Part shown: one piece after another, positions 45,762-55,002 of the stretch
Position numbering within the stretch: the first letter of the stretch is position 1
Layout: each line of letters begins with the position of its first letter
DNA from: Streptoalloteichus hindustanus
GTDB lineage: Bacteria; Actinomycetota; Actinomycetes; Mycobacteriales; Pseudonocardiaceae
Direction of reading: 5' to 3'
DNA: 64,000 nt
Assembly: GCF_900129375.1 (NCBI RefSeq)
Contig: NZ_FQVN01000002.1
Coordinates: 558,001-622,000 of the forward strand
Program-made: the position numbers and the translations under genes
The notes under the pieces: model-generated
Seen by the model: the letters and a program-made list of their open reading frames with translations, nothing else
What the model was told of the DNA's origin: nothing
The model's database searches: none

Positions 45762-46596
45762 GCGTGATCTCCCCTTCTTGGTGGGAATGAGAGCCGGTGT
45801 TTCCGGCCCGAACGCTCGCTGTCCGACGTGTTACCGGCTCTCGGCGGCCGTGATCCTGTTCTGGTCGCCCGTGTCAAGGCGAAGGGATGACGCTGCTGAC
45901 ATGCTGATGACAGCATTTCTGCATCGCATCGTCAGATGGGGGATTTGCCCGGTTCTGTCCGCGCAGGTACCGCTGCTGCCAGGAGAGTTCACGACATGGA
46001 AGTCGACGAGACGAGAGAATCTGGCGGCGTTGTCGGCACAACGGGAGCAGAGCTGCCGCGCGGGCGCACCTCGCCCTGCGCGCGGGACTGCCCGGTGTCG
46101 GGACGACTAGCGCTTCCCCGCGACGGATGCCTGTTCAACGCATGCGGCCTCGCCACTCAGGGCGGGAAGCGTCGAGCATGAGAACGGAGCGCGGTCGGGC
46201 CGGCCAGGGCTGCAACGACCAGGAGCCGAGAGACGAGACCACGTTTTCTCCTTGCTCATCACGACAGAAACGAGTCGGAGTGCGGCGTTGGCGTGGTTTC
46301 GTCGACCATTTCTGCCGCTCTGCGCGGTCATGAGAATACCCAGCGTGACCTCACGTCCTCGGCGTGTCGTGTAGATGATCACATCCTGTAACGTGTTGTG
46401 TGCGCCCGCTTGGCTGATCCTGTTGGGTCGATCGGCGTAAAAGGCTGTCGAAAACGTATCTATTCTTCCCGCGTTGAGGAACGCGGCCCGAAGTCACACT
46501 CGCCGTCCCACGCTGTTCACCTGAGCCGCTGCCTCACGCGTCACCTCTTGTTGGTGCGTTCTCCCGAACCGCTTCCAGCGCAGGGTTCAAGAAGAA
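45762..46596. other. ~830-bp region between the two pseudoprotease genes
   Basis: Holds the promoter of copy 1. Codon bias is weak and frames are interrupted. A possible small + strand frame (ATG 45994 after CCAGGAGAGTT, ~60 codons, Cys- and Arg-rich) has a fair RBS, but no family is recognised; I do not call it. No tRNA or repeat is seen. Confidence 0.4.
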
Positions 46597-46636
46597 CGCC
46601 GCCGTCGCCTCCCCAGAGAGGGAGGCGACGGCGGCG
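46597..46636 (-). terminator. Hairpin terminator after the second pseudoprotease gene
   Basis: A perfect 17-bp inverted repeat (46597-46613 and 46620-46636) with core CGCCGCCGTCGCCTCCC around the loop CAGAGA, about 54 bp past the stop at 46690. Read on the - strand it is followed by TTCTTCTTG, a fair T-rich tail. Confidence 0.8.
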
Positions 46637-46689
46637 GTTGACGCAGCAGATCGGGAGAGTGGAGGGAGGTCTTCCCCTCGCCTCCTTCG

Positions 46690-48204
46690 TCAGACGGCCC
46701 TGCAGCCGTCCGGTGCCGCGGTGATGTTGAACTCGTTGGCCCATCCGGTGCCGACGAGCTTGCCGATGTCCCTGCCGGTGTCGGCCCAGGTTCCGTTGAG
46801 CACCTGGTAGCGGTACCAGAGAAGTTCGCCGCCACCCTCGACGAGGCGCGCGCCGTAGAGGATGTCGCCGCCGACGGAGATGATGGAGCTGAACATTCCC
46901 CAGCCGGCGCCGTTGGGCTTGGCCTGCTGGGTCCACTGCCCGTTCTTGGCGTCGTAGACGTGGCGGAACAGGTCACCGTTGGGCTTTCGGCTGTAGAGAA
47001 CGCCCTGGCCCGCGGCGACGATGAGGTCGTACTGACCCCAGTCCCCACTCAGAACCCGGTGGTCCAGCTTCTTCCTGGCGGGGTCGTACGAGCGCCAGTG
47101 CAGCTTGCCGTCGGGCTCGATGGTGTAAATGTCGCCGTTCGTGTCGACCGTGATCCGGTTGCGGTAGTCCGGCGTGACGTAGCGGTCCCAGCCGTTGCCG
47201 TTCTCGAGCACGTCGTACTGGGAGCCGGCCTGGTTGGTGTCCCAGCCGTTGCCGTTCCAGCGGTAGCGGCGGAACTCGCCGTTCTGCACCGCCAGGTACA
47301 TGACGCCGTTCGGAGCGGCGACCGTGCGAGCGCCGAGCCACCCGGCCCCGATGACCCGTCCGTTGTTGTCGGCCCAGTTGAAGGAGCCGTTCTTCGGGTC
47401 GGTGTGCTGGTACTCGCGGACCTCGCCGTCATTACGCACGATGTAGAAGGGGACCGCGGGCTTGCACTCAATGCTCAGGTTCGGGATCTGCTGCTTGATC
47501 CAGTCGTTGAGGTCGTCGACCCGGGTTTCGGTACCGCCCTGGCGGGTCTGCGTCTCGCCCAAGCAGCCGTTCTGCCACGAGGCGTGATCGATCGCGACGA
47601 GCTCGGAAGTTCCGTTGGTCTCCCGGACCACAGGAGCACCGGCGTCACCCTTGCACGTGCTGGCGTTGCCCGAAGCGCCGGTGACTTCGAAGGTGGTCTT
47701 GCCGAGGTTCTTGGCCTGGAACGTCGCGGTGTTGAGCTGGTTGGGCACCCATTCCGTGGCGGTGCGACCGTAACCCGCGATACGCAGTCCCTCGCCGTTC
47801 TGCGGCGCGGTCCTGCCGATCTTCACCGGGGCGACCCCGGAGATCGGTGTGGAGAGTTTGACCAGCGCCACGTTGCGGTCCTCGCGCGGCACGACACCAG
47901 CGATCTTCACCACCTGGCCAGTGTTCCCGCTGAGGTTGGTCCGGCCCACGGTGACCGTGCCGGCGTCCGTCTGAACGCCGGTGACGCAGCTCTTGGCGGT
48001 GATCACCCACTGGGCCTCGATCAGAGCGCCGCTGCAGGCGCGTCCAGGCAGCTCGATCTTGGCCGCGTACTGGTGAGTGCCGTCCTTGGCCGGCGCACCA
48101 CCACTGATCGCGTGCGCCGGCGCGGCGACCAGAAGACCCGTCCCCAGGACCGCGGCCGCAAGGCCAACGGCTCTGGGCGCGCCAAGGCGTGCTTGTGACA
48201 TCAT
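46690..48204 (-). CDS. Secreted trypsin-fold pseudoprotease with tachylectin-like propeller, copy 2
   Basis: 504 aa, ATG 48204 (a second ATG follows at once). Signal peptide ending near VAAPAHA. Same architecture as copy 1, with the same three substitutions: ITAKSC (no His), EDRNVALVKL (no Asp) and GDAGAP (no Ser, and the following Gly also lost). Propeller blades REYQHTDPKNGSFNWAD, RRYRWNGNGWDTN, LHWRSYDPARKKLDHR. Small differences (GNGWDRY insertion, EVREYQ) show independent divergence after duplication. The retained fold without catalytic residues in both copies argues for selection as a binding protein. It lies on the same strand as copy 1, each with its own terminator. Confidence 0.85.
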   Translation of the reverse strand: MMSQARLGAPRAVGLAAAVLGTGLLVAAPAHAISGGAPAKDGTHQYAAKIELPGRACSGALIEAQWVITAKSCVTGVQTDAGTVTVGRTNLSGNTGQVVKIAGVVPREDRNVALVKLSTPISGVAPVKIGRTAPQNGEGLRIAGYGRTATEWVPNQLNTATFQAKNLGKTTFEVTGASGNASTCKGDAGAPVVRETNGTSELVAIDHASWQNGCLGETQTRQGGTETRVDDLNDWIKQQIPNLSIECKPAVPFYIVRNDGEVREYQHTDPKNGSFNWADNNGRVIGAGWLGARTVAAPNGVMYLAVQNGEFRRYRWNGNGWDTNQAGSQYDVLENGNGWDRYVTPDYRNRITVDTNGDIYTIEPDGKLHWRSYDPARKKLDHRVLSGDWGQYDLIVAAGQGVLYSRKPNGDLFRHVYDAKNGQWTQQAKPNGAGWGMFSSIISVGGDILYGARLVEGGGELLWYRYQVLNGTWADTGRDIGKLVGTGWANEFNITAAPDGCRAV

Positions 48205-48777
48205 TGTTTCCTTTAGTTCGAGATGGGACGTGTAGGGGTTGAGAAGATGGAATCCACCTCGACTCCGGGATGCCGTGCCCCGATTGTTGATTAGGCCGCC
48301 CGGATCTTCATCCCTTTAAAAAGATAAGGGTGGGAACTCAACGTACCCCGCCTACAGCGGTTATGGTGTAGTTGGGGGCGTGTGGAGCTGGGGTCTGGAG
48401 CAGGTGAGGTAGAATCTGGCGTCACCACTTACATTATCTGCCAAATGGCGCACCATTCTTCTGGTGAAGAAAAGGAGGGGCGGTGGCCGCTTGCCTGTTC
48501 CTTCGGTAAACAGTGCGGAGATGGCACTGAAACTTCGTATTGCGTTCTAGTGCCGTCATGGCCGTTAGGTTCGGGGCGATTGGGTTCGATGCATATGGAT
48601 ACGTGCGAAACGCTGTGGTTCCATATCGTTTCAGTCACCAATGGCGGTCTGTCGGCAAGTGACAGGTGGCGGTGACTGCGACTACCTTGCTGGCGCCCAC
48701 GAGCCGGAAGTGCCTAAAAGAGGCGTTTTGATGTCCGCACTATCGCTCGGTAGCGTCGAAGTTGTGGGTCGGTTTTA
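48205..48777. other. ~570-bp intergenic region
   Basis: Less G+C-rich than average. Contains the promoter of pseudoprotease copy 2 and the 3' flank of the small secreted protein. A short A/T-rich stretch near 48313-48332 (CCTTTAAAAAGATAAGGG) could be part of a promoter or hairpin. Short open frames (e.g. 48382-48675) lack an RBS and coding bias. Confidence 0.4.
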
Positions 48778-49272
48778 TTATTTTGCGGCCCGGATCTCGA
48801 TCAAGGTGTGGTCGCGTCGTTGCGGGTCGGCGTTTTCGCCGACGGCCGTCCACGAATTCTGCTTGACTGGGAACGTTACCTGCTTTCCGTCTACGGTCAT
48901 GTCGACCTGGATGTTCGAATAGTTGTTTCCTCTGATGCCGCCGACCATTGGCATCTCCAAGCTGAGGTACCCGCTCTTTCCTTGCACCCGGAAGCATACT
49001 GACTGATTATTCATCTCGCGGGCGGACACCTCGATCAGATTGGGCTCGCTGCCGCACTTGGCGAGCATGATGTTTCCGTCGCCCCGCTTGAGCCGGATTC
49101 CCTGCTCCGCGTAAATCTTGTCCGCGCCTGGATAGGAGTAGTCCTCGACTGTGGACGTCGGAACGTCTGCAGGTGTGTCGGCCGCACCAGATGCCCAGGC
49201 TCCGGTGATACACCCGACCGCCACGGCGCCGGCCACGCAGCTTACGGCCAACAGCCGACCAAACGACTTCAT
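48778..49272 (-). CDS. Small secreted protein
   Basis: 164 aa from ATG 49272; an upstream ATG (49302) would add ten residues before the signal peptide and is less likely. Signal peptide KSFGRLLAVSCVAGAVAVGC…GAWAS (cleavage near 28). The mature part is acidic at first (TPADVPTSTVEDYSYPG), then GADKIYAEQGIRLKRGDGNIMLAKCG and SVCFRVQGKSGYLSLEMP, which I recognise as a widely conserved actinobacterial secreted family without known function. Two cysteines may form a disulfide. Its stop is near the A/T-rich gap. Confidence 0.75.
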   Translation of the reverse strand: MKSFGRLLAVSCVAGAVAVGCITGAWASGAADTPADVPTSTVEDYSYPGADKIYAEQGIRLKRGDGNIMLAKCGSEPNLIEVSAREMNNQSVCFRVQGKSGYLSLEMPMVGGIRGNNYSNIQVDMTVDGKQVTFPVKQNSWTAVGENADPQRRDHTLIEIRAAK

Positions 49273-49722
49273 CGATTGCCATCCTAACTCTGGTCGATTC
49301 ATCCTGGTGCTTGGGAACTTTCGGACGAGCGCGGGCTAGGCGGTCTTTCCCGCGTTGACACGCCGCCTCTCCTTGTTCCCTGGTGTGCTGGCCATAGATA
49401 TCACCCCGACCCGGGTAGGTGGAAAGCGTGTCGTTGTGCACTGGATCACGCACTACTCCAAACGGAGCAACATATTGAGTATGTCAAAGGTCACGTTGCG
49501 AAAGAGGTGCTTGCTGAGATAAGTGCGCCGATGTGACAAGATGTGGAGATACAGCTTCTCGCGTTCGGAGCCGATCCCCGGGCCCTTGCTGGTCTCCAAC
49601 CGTCCGTACGTGACGGAATGATTCCCGTTTCTCGTCGCCCCCGTGGCAACATGCTCCTCCGGCAGGAAGGCCGCCCTGCCGGGTCCTGAGCGGAACCTGT
49701 GCTACTAATTTTGTGAGGGGAA
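49273..49722. other. 450-bp divergent promoter region
   Basis: Between the small secreted protein (-) and the ALF-repeat gene (+). Must contain both promoters. No clear operator or terminator seen; locally A/T-richer near 49460-49540 and 49700. Confidence 0.45.
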
Positions 49723-52700
49723 ATGCATAGACGGCGAACGAGGTTGTCACCTAGGGTGAGAGTCCGTGGTGGAGCCCTGGTGGCGATCGTCGCGCTCGTG
49801 TCAGGTGTGTTCGCTGCACCCGTCGCGGCCGCAACGCCCACCGAAGAGCAACCTCCGGTCGTGGAAGTACCCACCACTGATCGGGGTCGTGTGCTGGAGC
49901 TGTGGAAGTTCGGTGGCCGAGGAATGCGAGCGGCTGCTGAACGGGCACTGCTGGGGTCCGAGCAGGATGTGCGTGCTTTCCTCGATCGCGGCCGGATCGC
50001 CGCGACTGAGGAGGACGACTTCATGGCCGTGCTCCAACTCGTCGCGTCCGGTGGTAAAGGGGTTCAGGCCGCTGCGCAACGGGCACTGGACGGCTCGCCG
50101 CAGGAGCGGCGGGCCTTTCTGGAGTCGGGCTGGAGGAGTCCGTGGCAGGACGATCTGCGTTCGGATGTCCTGCGCATCCTGCACGGAGGCGACCGTGGGG
50201 TGCAGAAGGCGGCTCAAGCTGCTCTCGATGCGGGTACGAGCGAGGCGCTTTGGAAGTTTCTCGTGGAGGGCCAACACAAGGCTCGAGCGGACGACGAGCG
50301 TTTCCAGGTCCTCCAGATCCTGGCTACAGGTGGCCCGCAGGTGCAGCAGGCCGCACAGCAGGCACTCGACGGGTCCGTTGACGACATTCGCGAGTTTCTG
50401 CGTAACGGGCAGCACGTCGCCCGGGCTCGTGACCAGGAAACCATGACGGTCGCACAGCTCGCGGATCTCGCCAAGGAATCACAGCAGCGGGCCTCCGCCG
50501 AGACTGAACTGGCCAAGGAGGCTGCTGGACGTGCCGTCGAGGCGGCGCGAACGGCTAAGGAGGCGGCGGAGCGAGCTGCCAAGGAGACGGAAGCGGCCAA
50601 AGACTCCGCTGACCGCGCCGCCGGTGCTGCAGGCCGGGCTGCGGATGCCGCCAACCGCGCTGCCGATGCTGCCCGCACCGCAATTAATGCGGCTAACGCC
50701 GCGCACTCCGCCGCTCGGACAGCCGCTGCCGCCGCTGCCGCCGCTTCTGCCGCTGCCGCCTCGGCTGGCCAAGCCGCCAATCGTGCTTTCCGGTCGGCCA
50801 ACGCCGCTATCGCGGACGGCAAGAACGCCGAGGCCGCTCGGAAGGCCGCCGAAGACGCCAGTGCCGCCGCTGTGAACGCCCGCAGCGCCGCCGAGGCGGT
50901 TCGTAAGACCCTGACTGCGGTGCGGGAGACCGTCGCTGCGGCACGCGCCGCAGCGAGCGCAGGTGCACACGCCGCTGACGCGGCCGCGTCAGCGGCAAGG
51001 GCTGGTAGCTACTCCCATGCCGCCGGTGCGCAGGCCCAACGCGCTACCGCTGCTGCTGCCGAGGCTCGTCGCGCTGCCGCCACCGCCAACCGCGCTGCAA
51101 ATGCTGCGGAGGGCTTCGCCAACCAGGCCGCTGCTGCGGCTGAGGAGGCACAAAAGGCTGCGGACGAGGCCGCCACGCATGCCGAGGCGGCCTCGCGAGC
51201 AGCGAATGAGGCTGCTGCGCACGCCGGACAGGCTCAGGACGCGGCGACCCAGGCTACCGTGCACGCTAATGAGGCCCTCAAGGCGGCCGAGACCGCGGTC
51301 AAGGCGGCCGAGCAAGCTCGTCGAATCGAGGAAGAGGCACGCAAGGCCGATTCCGAGCGTCTGGCCGTAGAGCAGGAACAAGGTGTCCAGAGAGCTGAGA
51401 AGCTCCGTTATGAGTACGAGGCCGAACAGCAGCGCGTCGCCTGGGAGAAGGACGAGGGAGCCCGTCTCGATGCCGAAACCAACCGTCTCCTCGCTGAAGC
51501 CTCGGCTGAGGGGATTGACACCGCTGCAGCGGCTGCTAAGGGACGGAAGGCTGCCTTCCGCCTGATCGCCACTGGCGGCCCTTGGACCAAGAAGGCTGCC
51601 GAGGGCGCGCTCTCCGGTAGCGACGCCGATATCGTTGAATGGCTTGGAAGCGGTCGGCAACTCGCCGCAGAGCAGGACGACCGCGCTCGCGTGGCCCACC
51701 TGACTGACACTGAGAACAAGCAGCTCAAGGCCGCAGCGAAAGCTGCCCTGGCTGGCTCGTACGAGCAGGTTCAGAAGTTTCTGAGCAAGGGCCAACACGA
51801 GGCGCGGATGGACGACTATCGGTCTGAGGTTCTTCGCATCATGCACGACGGTGGCTCTGGGATGCAGAAGGCCGGCAGCGCCGCATTGGACGCGAAGACC
51901 GTGGAGGCGATGCTGGAGTTCCTGAACGTTGGTCAGCATCGGGCCCGTATCGATGACGACCGCTTCGATACTCTTCGTATTAAGGGAGCCGGCGGTCCTG
52001 AGGTGCAGGTCGCGGCCGAGATTGCCCTCAGCGGCCCGCCGATCGCTATGCGAGAGTTTGTGCGGGTCGTCCAGTACCGAGCCGCCAAGCGCGACCACGA
52101 TGCCTCTGTTCACGTCGCCAACGTGCAGCGCTTGGTCGCAGACGCGGCGCGGTCTGCCGCGCGGGCAGGTGAAGACGCGGCCAGGGCGGCAGAAGCCGCC
52201 GCCGTCGCCCGCGGTGCCGCCGAGGACGCGGGTCGGTATGCCGACAACGCGCGTAAATCTGCTGAGAAGGCGGAGGAGTACGTCAACCAGGCGCGAATTT
52301 CCGCCCAGCAAGCTGACCAGGCGGCCAGACGCGCCGCGCAGTCCGCGAAGCAGGCCCGCGACGCCGCAAACTCTGCCAGCCAGGCAGCCGCCGACGCCGA
52401 CAACTCGGCTCGCCGCGCCCGAGCGTCGGCCGCCCGAGCTGCTATTAACGCGGCGGCCGCGTATGCCTCGCGAGACCGGGCCCTCGCCGCCGCTCTTCAG
52501 GCAGGTAAGGATGCCGGAGCGGCGCTGAAAGCGGCTAAGGACGCCCTGAACAGTGCGGTGAAGAAAATTGAGGAGAGCTATCTCGGTGGGGGAACAAGCG
52601 ACCCGAAACAGTCGAAGCTTGTCCACCAGGAGAACGGGGGCACCAGTCCTTACACCCCGAACGATAACCCACCATATCGCGAGCTCGGTATTTGGGAACG

Positions 52701-53274
52701 AATGCTCGATTTCGACAAGAGAATGGGTATTGGTTCGACGCTCGATGAGACAGTCATAGGCGTGTGTGGGCTGTACGGATCAGAGTTTGACGGTATTGCT
52801 TGCGAGCTCTTTAAGCATTATCGAGGTAGGAGCGGGCAAGATTTTCTTGTCGACCCCAACAAGATCTTCGTCGACGAGTTTGCCAGAGATGTCCGAACGG
52901 AAGAGGCTTGGTTTGTGGGTCAGGCGGCGAACAGCTGTCAGGGGCCAGTTGGAACTGTCTGCACCTATCCTGTAGACAGTATGTGGCGGGGTGTCAAGTT
53001 CAATCAGAACTCCACTCTCCGCTACGGAATTCGCGGTATGCAGTTTCGTATGACCGGAGATGTTCGAGCGGAGGTTCGTCTCGGCGGAGTGCACGTGACT
53101 GGTTCGTACCGCTTGGACGTGTACAAGGATTGGAACTTCGACCGTGACGAGTCACTTTTTTACGGTCTGCTCCCATTTGAGCCCTACGCGCTGGCACCGT
53201 ACTATGACCTTGCTCGAGAGTTCGCTCTTCGCGGTAGTACGGATCGGAGCTTCTCCGGGAGGGTTCGGAGGTGA
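49723..53274 (+). CDS. Exported ALF-repeat/coiled-coil protein, candidate polymorphic toxin
   Basis: 1183 aa, ATG 49723 behind GTGAGGGGA. Signal peptide (~1-36, LVAIVALVSGVFAAPVAA). First ALF-repeat block (~55-245, units of ~40 aa such as RAAAERALLGSEQDVRAFLD), then an Ala/Glu/Arg coiled coil (~250-590), a second ALF block (~605-790, FRLIATGGPWTKKAAEGALS), a second coiled coil (~795-955), and a unique C-terminal domain (~960-1183) with CGLYGSEFDGIACELF. The repeats keep Ala/Glu-biased codons, while the C-terminal ~690 bp is visibly richer in A/T, suggesting a separately acquired module. Family knowledge: ALF proteins are secreted actinobacterial proteins that often carry toxin-like C-termini. 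Coupled to the next gene (GTGA). Confidence 0.88.
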   Translation: MHRRRTRLSPRVRVRGGALVAIVALVSGVFAAPVAAATPTEEQPPVVEVPTTDRGRVLELWKFGGRGMRAAAERALLGSEQDVRAFLDRGRIAATEEDDFMAVLQLVASGGKGVQAAAQRALDGSPQERRAFLESGWRSPWQDDLRSDVLRILHGGDRGVQKAAQAALDAGTSEALWKFLVEGQHKARADDERFQVLQILATGGPQVQQAAQQALDGSVDDIREFLRNGQHVARARDQETMTVAQLADLAKESQQRASAETELAKEAAGRAVEAARTAKEAAERAAKETEAAKDSADRAAGAAGRAADAANRAADAARTAINAANAAHSAARTAAAAAAAASAAAASAGQAANRAFRSANAAIADGKNAEAARKAAEDASAAAVNARSAAEAVRKTLTAVRETVAAARAAASAGAHAADAAASAARAGSYSHAAGAQAQRATAAAAEARRAAATANRAANAAEGFANQAAAAAEEAQKAADEAATHAEAASRAANEAAAHAGQAQDAATQATVHANEALKAAETAVKAAEQARRIEEEARKADSERLAVEQEQGVQRAEKLRYEYEAEQQRVAWEKDEGARLDAETNRLLAEASAEGIDTAAAAAKGRKAAFRLIATGGPWTKKAAEGALSGSDADIVEWLGSGRQLAAEQDDRARVAHLTDTENKQLKAAAKAALAGSYEQVQKFLSKGQHEARMDDYRSEVLRIMHDGGSGMQKAGSAALDAKTVEAMLEFLNVGQHRARIDDDRFDTLRIKGAGGPEVQVAAEIALSGPPIAMREFVRVVQYRAAKRDHDASVHVANVQRLVADAARSAARAGEDAARAAEAAAVARGAAEDAGRYADNARKSAEKAEEYVNQARISAQQADQAARRAAQSAKQARDAANSASQAAADADNSARRARASAARAAINAAAAYASRDRALAAALQAGKDAGAALKAAKDALNSAVKKIEESYLGGGTSDPKQSKLVHQENGGTSPYTPNDNPPYRELGIWERMLDFDKRMGIGSTLDETVIGVCGLYGSEFDGIACELFKHYRGRSGQDFLVDPNKIFVDEFARDVRTEEAWFVGQAANSCQGPVGTVCTYPVDSMWRGVKFNQNSTLRYGIRGMQFRMTGDVRAEVRLGGVHVTGSYRLDVYKDWNFDRDESLFYGLLPFEPYALAPYYDLAREFALRGSTDRSFSGRVRR

Positions 53275-53816
53275 GTGAAGTTCCCGGTGCCAGCACCCGC
53301 TCGCGTGGCACCCGGTCTCGGTCTGTCCGGTTCGTGGGATGGTCCTTGTCCGTCATCATCGCTGTCGGTCTTGCCGCGCTCGGGGTGGCCTGGTTGCGCA
53401 AGCCCACGGATCCACGCGCGTATGCCGGGAGTTCGAACCATTCGTTGGAGAAGATGTTCGAGCGGTTCTCGCTGAAGCCTCCGCCTTGTGAAACCGACGG
53501 ACTTCGTTACTTCTACGATCCTGATATGGGCGGAACGATGTATCTCCGCTTCGAGGCGTCGGAGTCATGTGTGAGGGAGTTCCTGGCTGGGCCCACGGGG
53601 CGGAAGGTGGAGGAGTTCGACCGGCCGGAGTACCGCAGGAATCTCATCAATGAGCTCACGATGTGGACCAGGGCGCGCGAATTCGGATGGCCTACCGATC
53701 CCGCGAAGGATTACCTCGTCTACTGGGGCTCCACTGCTCCTCGAACCAATTTTGAGATCGCAGTAGACCCAAGTGGGCCGCGCCCTATAGTTTACCTGTA
53801 TGGGTTTCGAGTGTAG
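53271..53816 (+). CDS. Membrane-anchored partner of the ALF-repeat protein
   Basis: 181 aa, GTG overlapping the ALF gene stop (GTGA). Basic N-terminus, one transmembrane segment (~25-47, FVGWSLSVIIAVGLAALGVAWL), then a soluble domain with SLEKMFERFSLKPPPCETDGL, DMGGTMYLRFEASESCVREF and a closing FEIAVDPSG…IVYLYGFRV. Two Cys residues could form a disulfide. No family is recognised; the coupling and anchor fit an immunity or receptor partner for the exported protein. A deleted copy lies at 42614. G+C is clearly lower than in the first half of the window. Confidence 0.78.
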   Translation: MSEVPGASTRSRGTRSRSVRFVGWSLSVIIAVGLAALGVAWLRKPTDPRAYAGSSNHSLEKMFERFSLKPPPCETDGLRYFYDPDMGGTMYLRFEASESCVREFLAGPTGRKVEEFDRPEYRRNLINELTMWTRAREFGWPTDPAKDYLVYWGSTAPRTNFEIAVDPSGPRPIVYLYGFRV

Positions 53817-54383
53817 CCTTATCCTTTATGTCGTCACTCGCTTGTGATGGAGACAAGGGTGGAACTGGTCAGTCCGCTCTGGCTCGGTCTGATGTCCGGA
53901 CCGGAGCGGGCTGGCCTTTATGGGACTATTCTTGCGTTTCTTGTGAGCGGTTGATGTAATGATATTGTGCGATTTGCGTAGAGGGTGATGTGAGGTTGGG
54001 GATTGAAACGGTGTGTTCCAGGTGAAAGAATTGCATTTAGTGTTCCAGTTGTTGATCCGGTAGCGGATGTCGGCTTCAGTTCGATGGAGCTGTAGTGTGC
54101 GGAGCGGTCAAGCCTGTGGTTGGCCCGTCGGGTGAACCACCAGCTCGGCTAGCTTAAGCCCGCGAACTGATAGTTGAGTGAAGGTCAGGAAAAATGGGTG
54201 CCATAAAGGAGTGCACTCCACCCGCGGCGTCTTGTGCCCTGCTTGTGAATCGGCGTGTGATTTGTTCCTTGGGTCTCTGGGCGGGCATGGGCTGATTGAT
54301 CTGCTGTGGTGAATTGGTCCGCTTCTCCGGGCCGGAGCGTTTGGCTACCCGGGGAATCGTTTCCGATGAGTGGTCGGGTTGGG
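53817..54383. other. ~570-bp low-G+C region without genes
   Basis: The most A/T-rich stretch of the window (e.g. near 53930-54070). It contains no open frame with coding bias. It may be a decayed remnant or the boundary of an acquired segment; no repeat or tRNA seen. Confidence 0.45.
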
Positions 54384-54992
54384 TCAGCGGTGGTGGCGGC
54401 GGGCTCGGGTGGCGGCTGGGTTGTGGGTGAGGAGGAGGCGTTGTTGGTCGGGGGTGGGGTGGCCTTCGGCCTGGGCGATCTCGGCGCGGACGAGGTCGTC
54501 GAGTTCGGTGATGCGGTGGTGGATGGCGGTCAGGTCGGGGGTGTGGTCGGGGTGTTCTCCGCGGCGGGCGCGGGCGTAGGGGTTGCCCTGCCAGAGGCCG
54601 CCGGAGAGGCGGCCGTAACACCCCAGGGTGAGGAGCGCGAGGCCCGTGGCGAGGCAGAGGCACAGCCGGGGGAGGGAGAGCGCGGCGCGGTGCCAGACGC
54701 CGAGGACGAGCAGGGTGAACAGGCAGGACGCGACGAGCAGGGCGCCGACGGCGGCTTCGGCGGTGGAGGCGCTGGCGCCGCCCAGGGTGCTGGCGACGAG
54801 GAGCACGACGCCGAGGAGCACGAGCGCGGCGGCCACGAGGGGGTTGGGGGAGTGGTGGAACACCCCGTCGTGGTGGGTGAGGACCAGGCCGGTGCCGCCG
54901 AAGCCGACGAGTTCTGAGCCGAAGAGCCAGCCGCCGAGCCGGTAGACCTTGCTGAGGGGGTGCTCCGGCGGGAGGTAGGGGTCCATGCGCAT
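54384..54992 (-). CDS. Four-TM hypothetical membrane protein next to ctaD
   Basis: 202 aa, ATG 54992 (MRMDPYLPP; ATG 54986 is an alternative). About four transmembrane segments (GGWLFGSELVGFGGTGLVL, AAALVLLGVVLLVAS, ALLVASCLFTLLVLGVW, LCLATGLALLTLGC), then a basic soluble tail. No family is recognised. It starts 10 bp downstream of ctaD on the same strand, so it may be an accessory subunit or assembly factor of the oxidase, by position only. Confidence 0.65.
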   Translation of the reverse strand: MRMDPYLPPEHPLSKVYRLGGWLFGSELVGFGGTGLVLTHHDGVFHHSPNPLVAAALVLLGVVLLVASTLGGASASTAEAAVGALLVASCLFTLLVLGVWHRAALSLPRLCLCLATGLALLTLGCYGRLSGGLWQGNPYARARRGEHPDHTPDLTAIHHRITELDDLVRAEIAQAEGHPTPDQQRLLLTHNPAATRARRHHR

Positions 54993-55002
54993 CTCGGTGG
55001 GC

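Noticed and set aside
45936-46181. Small Cys/Arg-rich gene (~60-80 aa)
   Set aside because: A fair RBS but no codon bias or recognisable family; left inside the intergenic description.
44253-48204. Annotating the pair as active trypsin-like serine proteases
   Set aside because: All three catalytic residues are replaced in both; only the fold remains.
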